The notes beneath the pieces are model-generated. The model did not search any database. It was given only the letters and a program-made list of their open reading frames with translations, and was not told the DNA's origin. Source: DASWOJ01 sp964250755 (lineage in GTDB: Bacteria; Pseudomonadota; Alphaproteobacteria; Acetobacterales; Acetobacteraceae). From it: a stretch of 64,000 nucleotides of DNA. This document shows positions 7,628 to 16,802 of this stretch, in pieces (positions within the stretch are counted from its first letter, which is position 1; every line of letters starts with the position of its first letter). Position numbers and translations under genes: made by a program. Location of the stretch: the NCBI GenBank assembly GCA_964250755.1, contig CAXUHB010000001.1, positions 434,001 through 498,000 of the forward strand. The letters are read 5' to 3'.

Positions 7628-9337
7628 ATGACCATCATTGGCTGGGTGCAGATCGCACTCGTGCTGTCGCTCGTGTTCCTGGCCGCGGTGCCCTTGGGCG
7701 GCTACGTCGCCCGGGTGATGCAGGGCCAGCGCAACGCCCTGTCCCCGGTGTTCGGTCCGGTGGAGCGCGGGCTGTATGCGGTCTGCGGCGTGGACCCGGC
7801 GCGCGGCATGGGCTGGCGCGGATACGCCGTGGCGCTGCTGGTGCTGAACGCGCTGCACTTCGTGCTGCTGTATGCGATCCTGCGGCTGCAGTTCTACCTG
7901 CCGTTCAACCCGCAAGGGTTCAGCGGCATGTCGCCGCGGCTGGCGTTCAACACCGCCATCAGCTTCGTCACCAACACCAACTGGCAGGCCTATGCCGGCG
8001 AGACCACGCTGAGCCACGGCGCGCAGATGCTGGGGCTGACGGTCCACAACTTCCTGTCGGCGGCCACCGGCATCGCCGCGGCTTGCGCGGTGTCCCGCGC
8101 CTTCATCGCCGGTGGCGTGCGGACGCTGGGCAATTTCTGGGCCGACGTGACGCGGGCGACGCTGTATATCCTGCTGCCGCTGTCCCTGGGGGTCGCGGCG
8201 CTGCTGCTGGCGATGGGTGTGCCGCAGACGCTGGCAGCGTCGGTGGACGCGGCGACGCTGGAGGGCGCGAAGCAGACCATCGCCCTTGGCCCCGTTGCCT
8301 TCCAAGAGGCGATCAAGCTGGTCGGCACCAACGGCGGCGGCTTCTTCAACGCCAACTCGGCCCACCCGTTCGAGAACCCGACCGCGCTGAGCAACCTGCT
8401 GGAGAACTGGTCCTTCCTGGTGCTGCCCTTCTCGATGGCCGTCGCCTTCGGCCACATTGTCGGCGACCGGCGCCAAGGCTTCGCGCTGATGTGGGTGATG
8501 GGGTCGCTGCTGGCGGTGTTCGCCGGGCTGACCTACGCGGCGGAGGCCGCGGGCAACCCGTTGCTGCACGGGCTGGGCGTGGACGCGCTGGCCGGCAACA
8601 TGGAGGGCAAGGAGGTGCGCTTCGGCGTCGCCGCGTCGTCCGTGTTCGCGGCGGGCACCACGGCTACCAGCACCGGCGCGGTGATCGCCATGCATGACAG
8701 CTTCATGCCGCTGGGCGGGTTCGTCACCTTGTTCCTGATGCAGTTGGGGGAGGTCGTGCCCGGCGGCGTCGGGTCCGGCCTGTATGGCATCCTGGTGTTC
8801 GCGCTGCTGGCGGTATTCGTCGCCGGGCTGATGGTGGGGCGCACCCCTGAGTACCTGGGCAAGAAGGTGCAGGCGCGGGAGGTGAAGCTGGCGATGCTGG
8901 CGGTGCTGATCCTGCCGCTGTGCATCCTGGGCGGCACGGCCATGAGCCTGGTGACGGAGAGCGGCACGGGATCGCTGTCCAACGCCGGGCCGCATGGGCT
9001 GAGCCAGATGCTGTATGCCTGGACATCGGCCACGGCCAACAACGGCAGCGCGTTCGCCGGCATCTCCGCCGATACGGACCTGCTGGATTGGGGGCTGGGC
9101 GCGGCGATGCTGCTGGGGCGGTTCGCGTTCCTGGTGCCGGTGCTGGCGATTGCGGGCAGCCTGGCGCTGAAGCCCAAGCTGCCGCCCAGCGCGGGGACGT
9201 TCCCGACGCACGGGCCGCTGTTCGTCGGGCTGCTGGTGGGCGTGATCCTGATCCTGGGCGGTCTGCAGTTCCTGCCGGCGCTGTCGCTTGGGCCGTTGGC
9301 GGAGCATTTCGCGATGCTGGCCGGCAAGACGTTCTAG
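7628..9337 (+). CDS. kdpA: Potassium-transporting ATPase potassium-binding subunit KdpA
   Basis: A 569-residue inner-membrane subunit related to the SKT/Trk potassium channels, forming the selectivity filter of the Kdp pump. Four pore-loop regions are visible: FVTNTNWQAYAGE, GTNGGGFFNANSAHPFENPT, FAAGTTATSTGAV and ATANNGSAFAG. Length is close to E. coli KdpA (557). It follows kdpF by 11 bp. The next gene, kdpB, is separated by a 167-bp gap containing a repeat, unusual for kdp operons where A and B usually abut. Confidence 0.97.
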   Translation: MTIIGWVQIALVLSLVFLAAVPLGGYVARVMQGQRNALSPVFGPVERGLYAVCGVDPARGMGWRGYAVALLVLNALHFVLLYAILRLQFYLPFNPQGFSGMSPRLAFNTAISFVTNTNWQAYAGETTLSHGAQMLGLTVHNFLSAATGIAAACAVSRAFIAGGVRTLGNFWADVTRATLYILLPLSLGVAALLLAMGVPQTLAASVDAATLEGAKQTIALGPVAFQEAIKLVGTNGGGFFNANSAHPFENPTALSNLLENWSFLVLPFSMAVAFGHIVGDRRQGFALMWVMGSLLAVFAGLTYAAEAAGNPLLHGLGVDALAGNMEGKEVRFGVAASSVFAAGTTATSTGAVIAMHDSFMPLGGFVTLFLMQLGEVVPGGVGSGLYGILVFALLAVFVAGLMVGRTPEYLGKKVQAREVKLAMLAVLILPLCILGGTAMSLVTESGTGSLSNAGPHGLSQMLYAWTSATANNGSAFAGISADTDLLDWGLGAAMLLGRFAFLVPVLAIAGSLALKPKLPPSAGTFPTHGPLFVGLLVGVILILGGLQFLPALSLGPLAEHFAMLAGKTF

Positions 9338-9371
9338 GCGCCTGTCCAGTGCCCACCGATCCAAACCTTCC

Positions 9372-9472
9372 CGTCCTCGCGAGCCGCTCTTGCGGCATGG
9401 CGGTCCAGGGGCCGCAACCGCGGTCCGTCCTGCTCCTGGACTGCTGCGTCGCCGTGCTCTTCGCAATGACGG
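9372..9472. repeat. REP-like inverted-repeat element between kdpA and kdpB
   Basis: Two inverted arms of about 40 bp. The left arm reads CGTCCTCGCGAGCCGCTC...GGTCCAGGGGC. The right arm, read in reverse, is CGTCATTGCGAAGAGCAC...AGTCCAGGAGC. A close relative lies at 39905-40002 and a half copy at 19506-19540. The element sits inside the kdp transcript, where its RNA could fold into a long hairpin. Confidence 0.7.
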
Positions 9473-9504
9473 CTTTATTCACGACGGCTTCTTAGGACTC
9501 CGAC

Positions 9505-11538
9505 ATGGCACAGACTGCCGACACCATCGCGCTGTTCGACGGCGCGATCATAGCCCGCGCCGCGCGGGACGCCTTTGCCAAGCTCAACCCAGCCCGGCTG
9601 ATCCGCAACCCCGTCATCTTCGTCACCGAGATCGTGGCGGTGCTGGTCACGTTGCTGGCGGTGCGGAACGCCCTCACCGCCCAGCCCTGGACCTTCGCGG
9701 CCTCCATCGCCGCGTGGCTATGGCTGACGGTGCTGTTCGCCACGTTCGCGGAGGCAGTGGCGGAAGGGCGGGGCCGCGCCCGGGCCGACAGCCTGCGCCG
9801 GGCGCGCAGCGACGTGACGGCCAAGCTGCTGGCCAGCACCGCCGACCGCAGCCGCACCACGCCCACCCCGGCCTCCGCGTTGCGCGTCGGCAGCCTGGTG
9901 CTGGTGGAGGCTGGCGACCTGATCCCCTCGGACGGCGAGATCATCGAGGGCGTGGCGAGCGTCAACGAAAGCGCCGTCACCGGCGAGAGCGCGCCCGTGA
10001 TCCGGGAAGCCGGCGGCGACCGCAGCGCCGTGACCGGCGGCACGCAGGTGGTCAGCGACTGGCTGGTGATACGCATCACCGCCGACCCCGGCAGCACCTT
10101 CCTAGACCGGATGATCAGCCTGGTGGAGGGCGCGAGCCGCCGCAAGACGCCGAACGAGATCGCGCTCGACATCCTGCTGGCGGGCCTGACCATCATCTTC
10201 CTGATTGCGGTCGTGACGCTGGTGGGCCTGGCCAAGTACTCCGGCACCGACCTGGGGGTGCCCGTGCTGGCGGCGCTGCTGGTGACGCTCATCCCCACCA
10301 CCATTGGCGGGCTGCTGTCCGCCATCGGCATCGCCGGCATGGACCGGCTGGTGCGCTTCAACGTGGTGGCGACCAGCGGCCGCGCGGTGGAGGCCGCGGG
10401 CGACGTGGACACGCTGCTGCTGGACAAGACCGGCACCATCACCTTCGGCAACCGCATGTGCGCCGGGCTGACGGGCGTGCCCGGCGTGGACGAGCGCGCG
10501 ATGGCCGAGGCCGCAGCGGTGGCGTCCCTTGGCGACGACACGCCGGAGGGCCGCAGCATCCTGTCCTGGGTGCGGGACCGGCACGGCATCGTGCCGGCCA
10601 TGCCGGCAGGGGCCGACGTGATCCCCTTCAGCGCCAACACCCGCCTGTCCGGCCTGGACGCCGGCGGGCGGTCCTGGCGCAAGGGCGCTGTGGACTCGCT
10701 GCTCAAGCTGGCAGGGGGGGAGCCGCCGGCTGCCTTCACCGCCGCCGCGGACCGCATTGCCCGCGCCGGCGGCACGCCGCTGGGCGTTGCGCTGGACGGG
10801 CGGCTGATGGGCGTGATCGAGCTGAAGGACATTGTGAAGCCCGGCATACGCGACCGCTTCGCCCAGCTCCGCACCATGGGCATACGGACGGTGATGATCA
10901 CCGGCGACAACAAGGTGACAGCGGCGGCGATTGCGACGGAGGCCGGGGTGGACGACTTTCTGGCGCAGGCCACGCCGCAGGACAAGCTGGACTACATCCG
11001 CCGGGTGCAGGCCGAAGGCCGCCTGGTCGCGATGTGCGGCGACGGCACCAACGACGCGCCGGCCCTGGCCCAGGCCGACGTGGGCGTGGCGATGCAGACC
11101 GGCACCCAGGCAGCGCGCGAAGCCGGCAACATGGTGGACCTGGACAGCGATCCGACCAAGCTGATCGAGGTCGTGGAAATCGGCAAGCAGCTGCTCATCA
11201 CCCGCGGCAGCCTGACCACGTTCAGCATCGCCAATGACGTGAGCAAGTACTTCGCCATCCTGCCGGCGATCTTCGTGGCGACCTATCCGGAGCTGGGGGC
11301 GCTGAACGTCATGCACCTGGCCAGCCCGCAGAGCGCCATCCTGTCGGCGGTGATCTTCAACGCACTCATCATCGTGGCGCTGGTGCCGCTGGCGCTGCGC
11401 GGGGTGGGGTTCCGGCCCTTGGGCGCAGCGGCGCTGCTGCGGCGCAACCTGCTGGTCTATGGCTTGGGCGGGCTGGTCGCGCCGTTCGTGGGCATCAAGC
11501 TGATTGACATGATCCTTTCCCTGCTGAGGCTCGCATGA
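9505..11538 (+). CDS. kdpB: Potassium-transporting ATPase ATP-binding subunit KdpB
   Basis: A 677-residue P-type ATPase subunit (class IA). The phosphorylation motif LLDKTGTITFGN places the aspartate at 307, the same number as in E. coli KdpB. The actuator motif AVTGESAPVI is intact and includes the serine position used for inhibitory phosphorylation in E. coli. The hinge motif MCGDGTNDAPALAQADVGVAM and the ion-path membrane segments (LIPTTIGGLLSAIGIAG) are present. The stop overlaps the kdpC start by 4 nt (ATGA). It is separated from kdpA by a repeat-containing 167-bp gap. Confidence 0.97.
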   Translation: MAQTADTIALFDGAIIARAARDAFAKLNPARLIRNPVIFVTEIVAVLVTLLAVRNALTAQPWTFAASIAAWLWLTVLFATFAEAVAEGRGRARADSLRRARSDVTAKLLASTADRSRTTPTPASALRVGSLVLVEAGDLIPSDGEIIEGVASVNESAVTGESAPVIREAGGDRSAVTGGTQVVSDWLVIRITADPGSTFLDRMISLVEGASRRKTPNEIALDILLAGLTIIFLIAVVTLVGLAKYSGTDLGVPVLAALLVTLIPTTIGGLLSAIGIAGMDRLVRFNVVATSGRAVEAAGDVDTLLLDKTGTITFGNRMCAGLTGVPGVDERAMAEAAAVASLGDDTPEGRSILSWVRDRHGIVPAMPAGADVIPFSANTRLSGLDAGGRSWRKGAVDSLLKLAGGEPPAAFTAAADRIARAGGTPLGVALDGRLMGVIELKDIVKPGIRDRFAQLRTMGIRTVMITGDNKVTAAAIATEAGVDDFLAQATPQDKLDYIRRVQAEGRLVAMCGDGTNDAPALAQADVGVAMQTGTQAAREAGNMVDLDSDPTKLIEVVEIGKQLLITRGSLTTFSIANDVSKYFAILPAIFVATYPELGALNVMHLASPQSAILSAVIFNALIIVALVPLALRGVGFRPLGAAALLRRNLLVYGLGGLVAPFVGIKLIDMILSLLRLA

Positions 11539-12191
11539 ACATCATCTCCTCCCTGTCCCCAATGGTCAGCACGCCGGCTGACGCGGCAGAGGCGCCGGCC
11601 GGCATCGGCGCCGCAATCCGCCCCGCGGTGGCGCTGATCGTCGTGTTCACGGCCCTCACTGGGCTGGCGCTGCCGCTGGGCTTCGTCGGCGTGGGGCGGG
11701 CGGTGCTGCCGTTCCAGGCCGGCGGCAGCCTGCTTGAGCGGGACGGCAAGGTCGTCGGGTCCGCGCTGATCGGACAGGTGTTTGCGGGGGAGGGCTACTT
11801 TCACGCCCGCCCGTCGGCCACCACCGACACCGACCCGGCGGACAGCACGAAGCAGGTGCCCGCGCCCTACAACGCCGCGGCGTCGCTGGCGTCCAACATG
11901 GGAGCGACCAGCAAGGACTTGGTGAAGCGGGTGGAGGACGACATGGCTGGCGCCGGGGCCAAGCCGGTGCCAGCCGACGCCGTGACCACCTCGGCCTCTG
12001 GCCTGGACCCGCACATCTCGCCGTTGAATGCGGAGCGGCAGGTGGCCCGGGTGGCCGCGGCTCGCAAGCTGCCGGAAGATCGGGTGCGGGCGCTGCTGGC
12101 GGAGAACACGGCGGGGCGGCTGCTGGGGATCATCGGCGAGCCGCGGGTGAACGTGCTGGCGCTGAACATGGCGCTGGACGCGGCGCGTTAG
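11535..12191 (+). CDS. kdpC: Potassium-transporting ATPase subunit KdpC
   Basis: A 218-residue subunit with one N-terminal transmembrane helix (AVALIVVFTALTGLALPLGFVGV) and a periplasmic domain. It carries the KdpC blocks GYFHARPSAT, PYNAAASLASNMGATSKDL and TTSASGLDPHISPLNAERQVARVA. The N-terminus is about 25 residues longer than E. coli KdpC. Start overlap with kdpB fixes the start codon. It converges on the RES toxin gene, which begins the insert separating kdpFABC from kdpDE. Confidence 0.96.
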   Translation: MNIISSLSPMVSTPADAAEAPAGIGAAIRPAVALIVVFTALTGLALPLGFVGVGRAVLPFQAGGSLLERDGKVVGSALIGQVFAGEGYFHARPSATTDTDPADSTKQVPAPYNAAASLASNMGATSKDLVKRVEDDMAGAGAKPVPADAVTTSASGLDPHISPLNAERQVARVAAARKLPEDRVRALLAENTAGRLLGIIGEPRVNVLALNMALDAAR

Positions 12192-12211
12192 AGGGCGCGT
12201 CGAGGCGATGC

Positions 12212-12841
12212 TCAGCCAAGCCCCTTGTCGTAGCGGCGCAGCAAATCGGCCACCTCCGCCGCCATGCCGGCCAGCGGCGTCGGGCCGCTGACGACCTCAA
12301 ACCAAATGTCCGCACGTGAGAACAGGGCAGCGCACACCTGGTCGGGATCGTGGCGCGAGGCATAGGCGATGCCGTCCGGCTGGTCCGGATGGTTGAACAG
12401 CGCGTCCGCCCAGGCACTGCATGGCCCATACGGCCCGGTGCTGACCGCGTTGTCCGTGCCAAGCGCCTGCAGGCCTCGCCCAAGCATCTCGACCAGCCGG
12501 ACGGCGCGGGACATGGCCAGCACCGACACTGCGCGGCTGCTGATCTCGGCGGGGTCAATGAGCCGGCGCTGGGGGTTGCGAAGCACCGTTTCAGCGAACG
12601 CACCCTCCAGCGATTGCGCCGTGTAGAGCACTCCGAAGCCGCCGGTCGGACTGTCGAACCGCCCGATAGGATCGGCCCCGGCGCCAGGGGAGAAGAACAC
12701 TGGACCCAAGCCGAGACGATGGACACGCACCAGCGTGCTGCCGGCTGCAAGCTCCAAAACGGGAAGCGCCGCCGTTGCGAGCCAAGGCGGCGGCAGGGGT
12801 GCGGCCCCTGCCGGCCCGCGCCCGGTCATCCGCCCAGTCAT
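12212..12841 (-). CDS. RES-family NAD+-consuming toxin
   Basis: A 209-residue RES-domain protein. The family is named for conserved Arg, Glu and Ser; matching positions are RVHRLGLGPVFFSP near residue 40, LYTAQSLEGAFAETVLR near 80 and DQVCAALFSRADIWFE near 175. Characterised RES toxins (MbcT-, ParT- and Res-type) degrade or phosphorolyse NAD+, or ADP-ribosylate targets. It overlaps the upstream antitoxin gene by 4 nt (ATGA), as is typical of Xre-RES operons. It converges with kdpC, leaving 20 bp. Confidence 0.85.
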   Translation of the reverse strand: MTGRMTGRGPAGAAPLPPPWLATAALPVLELAAGSTLVRVHRLGLGPVFFSPGAGADPIGRFDSPTGGFGVLYTAQSLEGAFAETVLRNPQRRLIDPAEISSRAVSVLAMSRAVRLVEMLGRGLQALGTDNAVSTGPYGPCSAWADALFNHPDQPDGIAYASRHDPDQVCAALFSRADIWFEVVSGPTPLAGMAAEVADLLRRYDKGLG

Positions 12842-13455
12842 CCGAACGCGTCGGTCCCGATGCCTTGGACGATGCGCCGCACGTCGTCCGCGGCGGTTCC
12901 GCCCTGGCGCAGGGCGTCAAGCGGAGTGAGGCCGCCCAAGGCGTCATCCTTGGCCAGCAAGAAGCCAAGCTGCGCCCACGGGCCTAGCGTCGCCAAACCT
13001 GCAAGCACGGCAGCCAGTCCCGGCACGACTTGGCCATCCCGCTCGATCTGGACCGCCGGGTATCGCCAATCGCTGGCGACCCGGACGCCGAGCAGCTGCA
13101 GGCTGCGGCGGCGCTTATCAACGGCCTGGCGCGAGATGCCGCCCAGCGCGCGGCCTGCTTCCTCGGCGGAAAGCAGGCCGCCGGCGTCCACCGACAGGCG
13201 TTCCCGCTCCACTGCCCCCCGCGCCCAGGCATCCGCCAAGGGATCGAGCGGACGGGACGCAGCGAACGCTGCCGGGTCGCCCAGCGCACGCGCGACAGCG
13301 CCGAAGTCTGTGGGTGCTGACAGGGCTTCACCCAGGGCCTCGATGGTGGCTGAGCGGGCGATGTGCTCCACGGCGTGCTCGGCGCGACGCCGGAAGGCGT
13401 CCCGGACGACCTCGTTGGAGTCGCGACCGGAATCTAAATTGGACGACCCTGGCAT
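12838..13455 (-). CDS. Antitoxin of RES toxin, Xre/MbcA/ParS toxin-binding type
   Basis: A 205-residue protein directly upstream of, and overlapping, the RES toxin gene. Its C-terminal half, ending in GGLTPLDALRQGGTAADDVRRIVQ, looks like the DUF2384 toxin-binding domain of MbcA/ParS/Xre antitoxins. A helix-turn-helix-like LSAEEAGRALGGISRQAVDKRRR segment lies near 90-120. It is longer than most family members (about 130-160). Likely autorepressor of the pair. Confidence 0.78.
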   Translation of the reverse strand: MPGSSNLDSGRDSNEVVRDAFRRRAEHAVEHIARSATIEALGEALSAPTDFGAVARALGDPAAFAASRPLDPLADAWARGAVERERLSVDAGGLLSAEEAGRALGGISRQAVDKRRRSLQLLGVRVASDWRYPAVQIERDGQVVPGLAAVLAGLATLGPWAQLGFLLAKDDALGGLTPLDALRQGGTAADDVRRIVQGIGTDAFG

Positions 13456-13499
13456 GACGTGCTGGCAGCCTGTTCTTGGTGGGGTTGCTTTGGTGTTGG

Positions 13500-13521
13500 A
13501 CTATGGTGGTAGCATACTATG
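13500..13521. promoter_or_regulatory. Direct-repeat operator candidate between the antitoxin gene and its divergent neighbour
   Basis: Two ACTATG repeats spaced 16 bp apart lie 45-66 bp upstream of the antitoxin start. A minus-strand TTGACA (13525-13520) overlaps the second repeat and may be the -35 box of the toxin-antitoxin promoter. Autorepression at such a site is typical of type II systems; the assignment is by position only. Confidence 0.35.
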
Positions 13522-13544
13522 TCAACTCACGAGCCGACAATCCA

Positions 13545-14084
13545 ATGAGGGTCGAAGCGATCATGCCGTCCATGGCTTGCATACCTCTGTCTGCGTTCAG
13601 GGTGCCGGATGGCAAGATCGCGATGACGCTGATGCTGAGCGGAATGCGATGTGTGACGGGCGTGATTGGCGTGGCTGACCTAGACTTCCACCTCAACGCC
13701 TTCGAGGCTGGGATGGAGCTTGAGACTGCTGATCGCGCCAACCCTCACACGCATGCGCAGATGCGCGAGTTGCTGAGGCAACACATGGAGCGGGCCGACG
13801 ATGCCGACATGAGAGTTTGCGTCGCCGCTGCCTTCTGGCTGGCGCTGAAGCATCCTCATGGGGGCGTCACAATGCGGGCGCAGGTAGCCGCCTTCATGAA
13901 GGTTCAGAACCGGGCTCAGATCACCATAACGAGCGACCGCCGTCAGCTCTGGAGCTTTGCCGTTTCGGAACGTCCAGTCATGACAGAGGCGATTATGGCA
14001 GCGATACCGGTTGGACCAACGGTGTGTTTGACGTTTCCAGAACGGGCCGACGCTTCGCTCAGTCGTCTATCTCAAGCCCATTGA
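13545..14084 (+). CDS. Hypothetical protein in the kdp insert
   Basis: About 179 residues from the ATG at 13545; the frame is open from an ATG at 13476, which would add 23 residues. The sequence is compact, with no signal peptide or clear transmembrane helix and no recognised motif. Base composition is visibly lower in GC than the kdp genes on both sides, suggesting foreign origin with the divergent RES/Xre pair. It ends 61 bp before kdpD. Function unknown. Confidence 0.5.
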   Translation: MRVEAIMPSMACIPLSAFRVPDGKIAMTLMLSGMRCVTGVIGVADLDFHLNAFEAGMELETADRANPHTHAQMRELLRQHMERADDADMRVCVAAAFWLALKHPHGGVTMRAQVAAFMKVQNRAQITITSDRRQLWSFAVSERPVMTEAIMAAIPVGPTVCLTFPERADASLSRLSQAH

Positions 14085-14145
14085 CCAACCCTGTCCGGGA
14101 TTTGGGGTGGCCGCTCTTCACGCACTCGGGATGTAGGCTGACACC

Positions 14146-16791
14146 GTGGACGACTCCCGCCCCGATCCCGACGCCCTGATCGCCGCCGCCGCCCGGGAGG
14201 GGCGCGGGCGGCTCAAGGTGTTCCTGGGCGCGGCTCCTGGCGTCGGCAAGACGTGGGAGATGCTCGTCCAGGCCTGCCGCCGCCGGGCCGAGGGGGTGGA
14301 CGTGCTGGCGGGCGTCATCGAGACGCATGGCCGGGCCGAGACCGAGGCGCAGTTGGGCGGCCTGCCCCTGCTGCCCCGGCGCGAGGTCGCCTACCGTGGT
14401 CAGCTTCTGTACGAGTTCGACCTGGACGCCGCGCTGGCCCGCCGCCCCGGGCTGCTGCTGGTGGACGAGTTGGCGCACACCAACGCCCCCGGCAGCCGCC
14501 ACGCCAAGCGGTGGGAGGACGTGCGGGAACTGGTGGACGCCGGGCTGCACGTCTGGGCCACGCTGAACGTGCAGCACCTGGAGAGCCTGAACGAGGATGT
14601 GGCCCGCATCACCGGCGTCCGCGTCGCGGAGACGCTGCCGGATGCGGTGCTGGAAGGCGCGGACGAGATCGAGCTGATTGACGTGCCCCCGGCGGAGCTG
14701 CGCGCCCGGCTGGCGGACGGGCGCATCTACCGCGCCGACACGGCCAAGCGGGCGCTGGAGGGCTACTTCAAGGAAGGCAACCTGGCGGCCCTGCGCGAGA
14801 TCGCGCTGCGCCAGGCCGCAGAGCACGTGGATGAGGACGTGCGCGACTGGATGCGCGCCTCCGGCGTGTCTGGGCCTTGGCCCGCCAGCGACCGCGTGCT
14901 GGCGCTGGTCGGTCCGGACGCCTCGGGGGAGGCAGTGGTGCGCCACGCCAAGCGCCTGGCCGACGCGCTGCACGCGCCCTGGACGGTGCTGCACATCGAG
15001 CCGCCGACGGAGGCGCCGGCCAACCGGCCCTCCCTGGCGCTGGCCCAAGGGCTGGGCGCGGACGTACAGACGCGCGGCGGCGCGGACCTGGCCGGGGTGG
15101 CATTGGAAGCCGCGCGGACCTTGAATGCGACGCACATCGTGATCGGGCGCGCGAAGCTGCCGCTGTGGCGGCGGCTGCTGGGCCGTCCGCTGAGCCTGGA
15201 GCTGCTGCGCCGCGCGCCGGAGTATGCGCTGCACATTGTGCCGTCCTCCGCCCTGGCCCGTCCGGCTCGGACGCGCACGCCGGCGCCGCGGGAGTGGCTG
15301 GGGTGGATCGTGGCGACGGCGCTGGTGGCGGCGGTAACTGGGGCCGGGTTGCTGGCAGGCGACGCGCTGCCGCCGGAGGCGCTGGGGATGGTGTTCTTGG
15401 CCGTTGTCGTGGCGTCAGCCAGCCTGCAAGGCTTGCAGGTGGCGCTGTATGCGGCGGTGGCCGGGTTCCTGGCGTGGGATTTCTTCTTCATCCCGCCGAT
15501 CCACACCGTCACCATCGCCAACGCGCATGATGCCGTGGCCGCCGTCGTGTTCCTGCTGGTGGCGGGCATCACCGGCGTGCTGGCCGGGCGGGTGCGGGCG
15601 GAGGCGCGGGCGGGGCAGGCGCGGATAGACAGCCTGCGCCGGGTCGGCGCGTTCAGCCGCCGCCTGGGAGAGCCCGCGACGGAGCCGGACTTGCTGCACG
15701 AGGTCGCACGGCAGGCAGCTGGGATCGCCGGGCAGGGGGCCGTGCTGGTCCGCGACGGGGAGGACGTGCTGCTGCGCGCGGCCGAGCCGCCGACGGACAC
15801 CTTGGACGAGGGCGCCTGGGCCGCGGCGCGCTGGGCGGCGGCGCATGACGTCGAAGCAGGGCGCGGCACCTCGACCCTGCCGTCGGCGTCGTGGCGCTTC
15901 CTGCCGATGCGGACGGTGCGCGGCGGGGCCGGGGTGCTGGGGGTGCGTGCGCCTATGGGGGGAGGGTCGTTCGACCCGCCGGCGGTGCAGGCGTTGGAGG
16001 CGCTGGCGGATCAGGCGGCGATTGCGCTGGAGCGGGTGCGCCTGGCCGGGCAGTCCGCGCGCACCGCGGCGATGGAGGAGACGCAGCGGCTGCGGACGGC
16101 GCTGCTGAACTCCCTGAGCCACGACCTGCGCACGCCGCTGACGGGGATACGCGGGGCGGCCGGGACGCTGCGGGAGTCCTGGGACAGCCTTGCGGTGGAG
16201 ACGCGGGCCGACCTGCTGCTGTCCATCGAGGAGGACACGGCGCGCATGACCCGCTTCCTGTCCAACATTATGGACCTGACCCGGCTGGAGAGCGGGCAGA
16301 TCCTGCCGCGCCTGGCCGCGGTGGACGTGGCCGCGGTGATCGAGGCCGCGGTGGCGCGGGTGCCGGACGCGCTGCACGTCGGCGTGGCGCTGCCGGAGCA
16401 ACCGACGCGCGCGCTGGCCGATCCGGCGCTGCTGGAGCAGGCGTTGGTCAACCTGCTGGACAACGCCGCCAAGTATTCGCCGGACGGCGCCCGCACCGCC
16501 GTCCGTGTCTCGCTGGGGCGCGGCGCCGCGGGCCGGCCGGAGGTGCTGGTTGCGGTGGCGGACGAGGGCGTGGGCATCCCTGCTGCGGACCTGCCGCACG
16601 TGTTCGACAGCTTTTACCGTGCCCGGCGCGGGGACCGGGTTGCGCCGGGCACCGGGCTGGGGCTGGCGATTGCGCGGGGCATGGTGGAGGCGATGGACGG
16701 CACCATCGAGGCCGCCAGCCCGCGCCCTGACCTGCCGCGCGACGGCCAGCCCGGGACTGTCGTGACCATGCGCCTGCCGGCTGCGCCGTAA
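14146..16791 (+). CDS. kdpD: Sensor histidine kinase KdpD
   Basis: An 881-residue membrane sensor controlling kdp in response to potassium limitation or ionic stress. Domains in order: an N-terminal KdpD domain with Walker A GAAPGVGKT (about 28-36) and Walker-B-like LLLVDELAHTNAPGSRHAKRW; a universal-stress-like domain (about 245-370); four transmembrane helices of the DUF4118 type (about 385-480); a GAF-like region; a HisKA domain with H659 in SLSHDLRTPLTGIRG; and a HATPase domain with N, DEGVGI and GTGLGLAIA boxes. GTG start. It is 11 bp from kdpE but 2 kb from kdpC because of the insert. Confidence 0.96.
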   Translation: MDDSRPDPDALIAAAAREGRGRLKVFLGAAPGVGKTWEMLVQACRRRAEGVDVLAGVIETHGRAETEAQLGGLPLLPRREVAYRGQLLYEFDLDAALARRPGLLLVDELAHTNAPGSRHAKRWEDVRELVDAGLHVWATLNVQHLESLNEDVARITGVRVAETLPDAVLEGADEIELIDVPPAELRARLADGRIYRADTAKRALEGYFKEGNLAALREIALRQAAEHVDEDVRDWMRASGVSGPWPASDRVLALVGPDASGEAVVRHAKRLADALHAPWTVLHIEPPTEAPANRPSLALAQGLGADVQTRGGADLAGVALEAARTLNATHIVIGRAKLPLWRRLLGRPLSLELLRRAPEYALHIVPSSALARPARTRTPAPREWLGWIVATALVAAVTGAGLLAGDALPPEALGMVFLAVVVASASLQGLQVALYAAVAGFLAWDFFFIPPIHTVTIANAHDAVAAVVFLLVAGITGVLAGRVRAEARAGQARIDSLRRVGAFSRRLGEPATEPDLLHEVARQAAGIAGQGAVLVRDGEDVLLRAAEPPTDTLDEGAWAAARWAAAHDVEAGRGTSTLPSASWRFLPMRTVRGGAGVLGVRAPMGGGSFDPPAVQALEALADQAAIALERVRLAGQSARTAAMEETQRLRTALLNSLSHDLRTPLTGIRGAAGTLRESWDSLAVETRADLLLSIEEDTARMTRFLSNIMDLTRLESGQILPRLAAVDVAAVIEAAVARVPDALHVGVALPEQPTRALADPALLEQALVNLLDNAAKYSPDGARTAVRVSLGRGAAGRPEVLVAVADEGVGIPAADLPHVFDSFYRARRGDRVAPGTGLGLAIARGMVEAMDGTIEAASPRPDLPRDGQPGTVVTMRLPAAP

Positions 16792-16802
16792 GGAAACCCG
16801 TC

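Noticed and set aside
7613..9466. 617-codon minus-strand open frame opposite kdpA
   Set aside because: Arg/Gln/His-rich shadow of kdpA with no domain and no ribosome-binding site.
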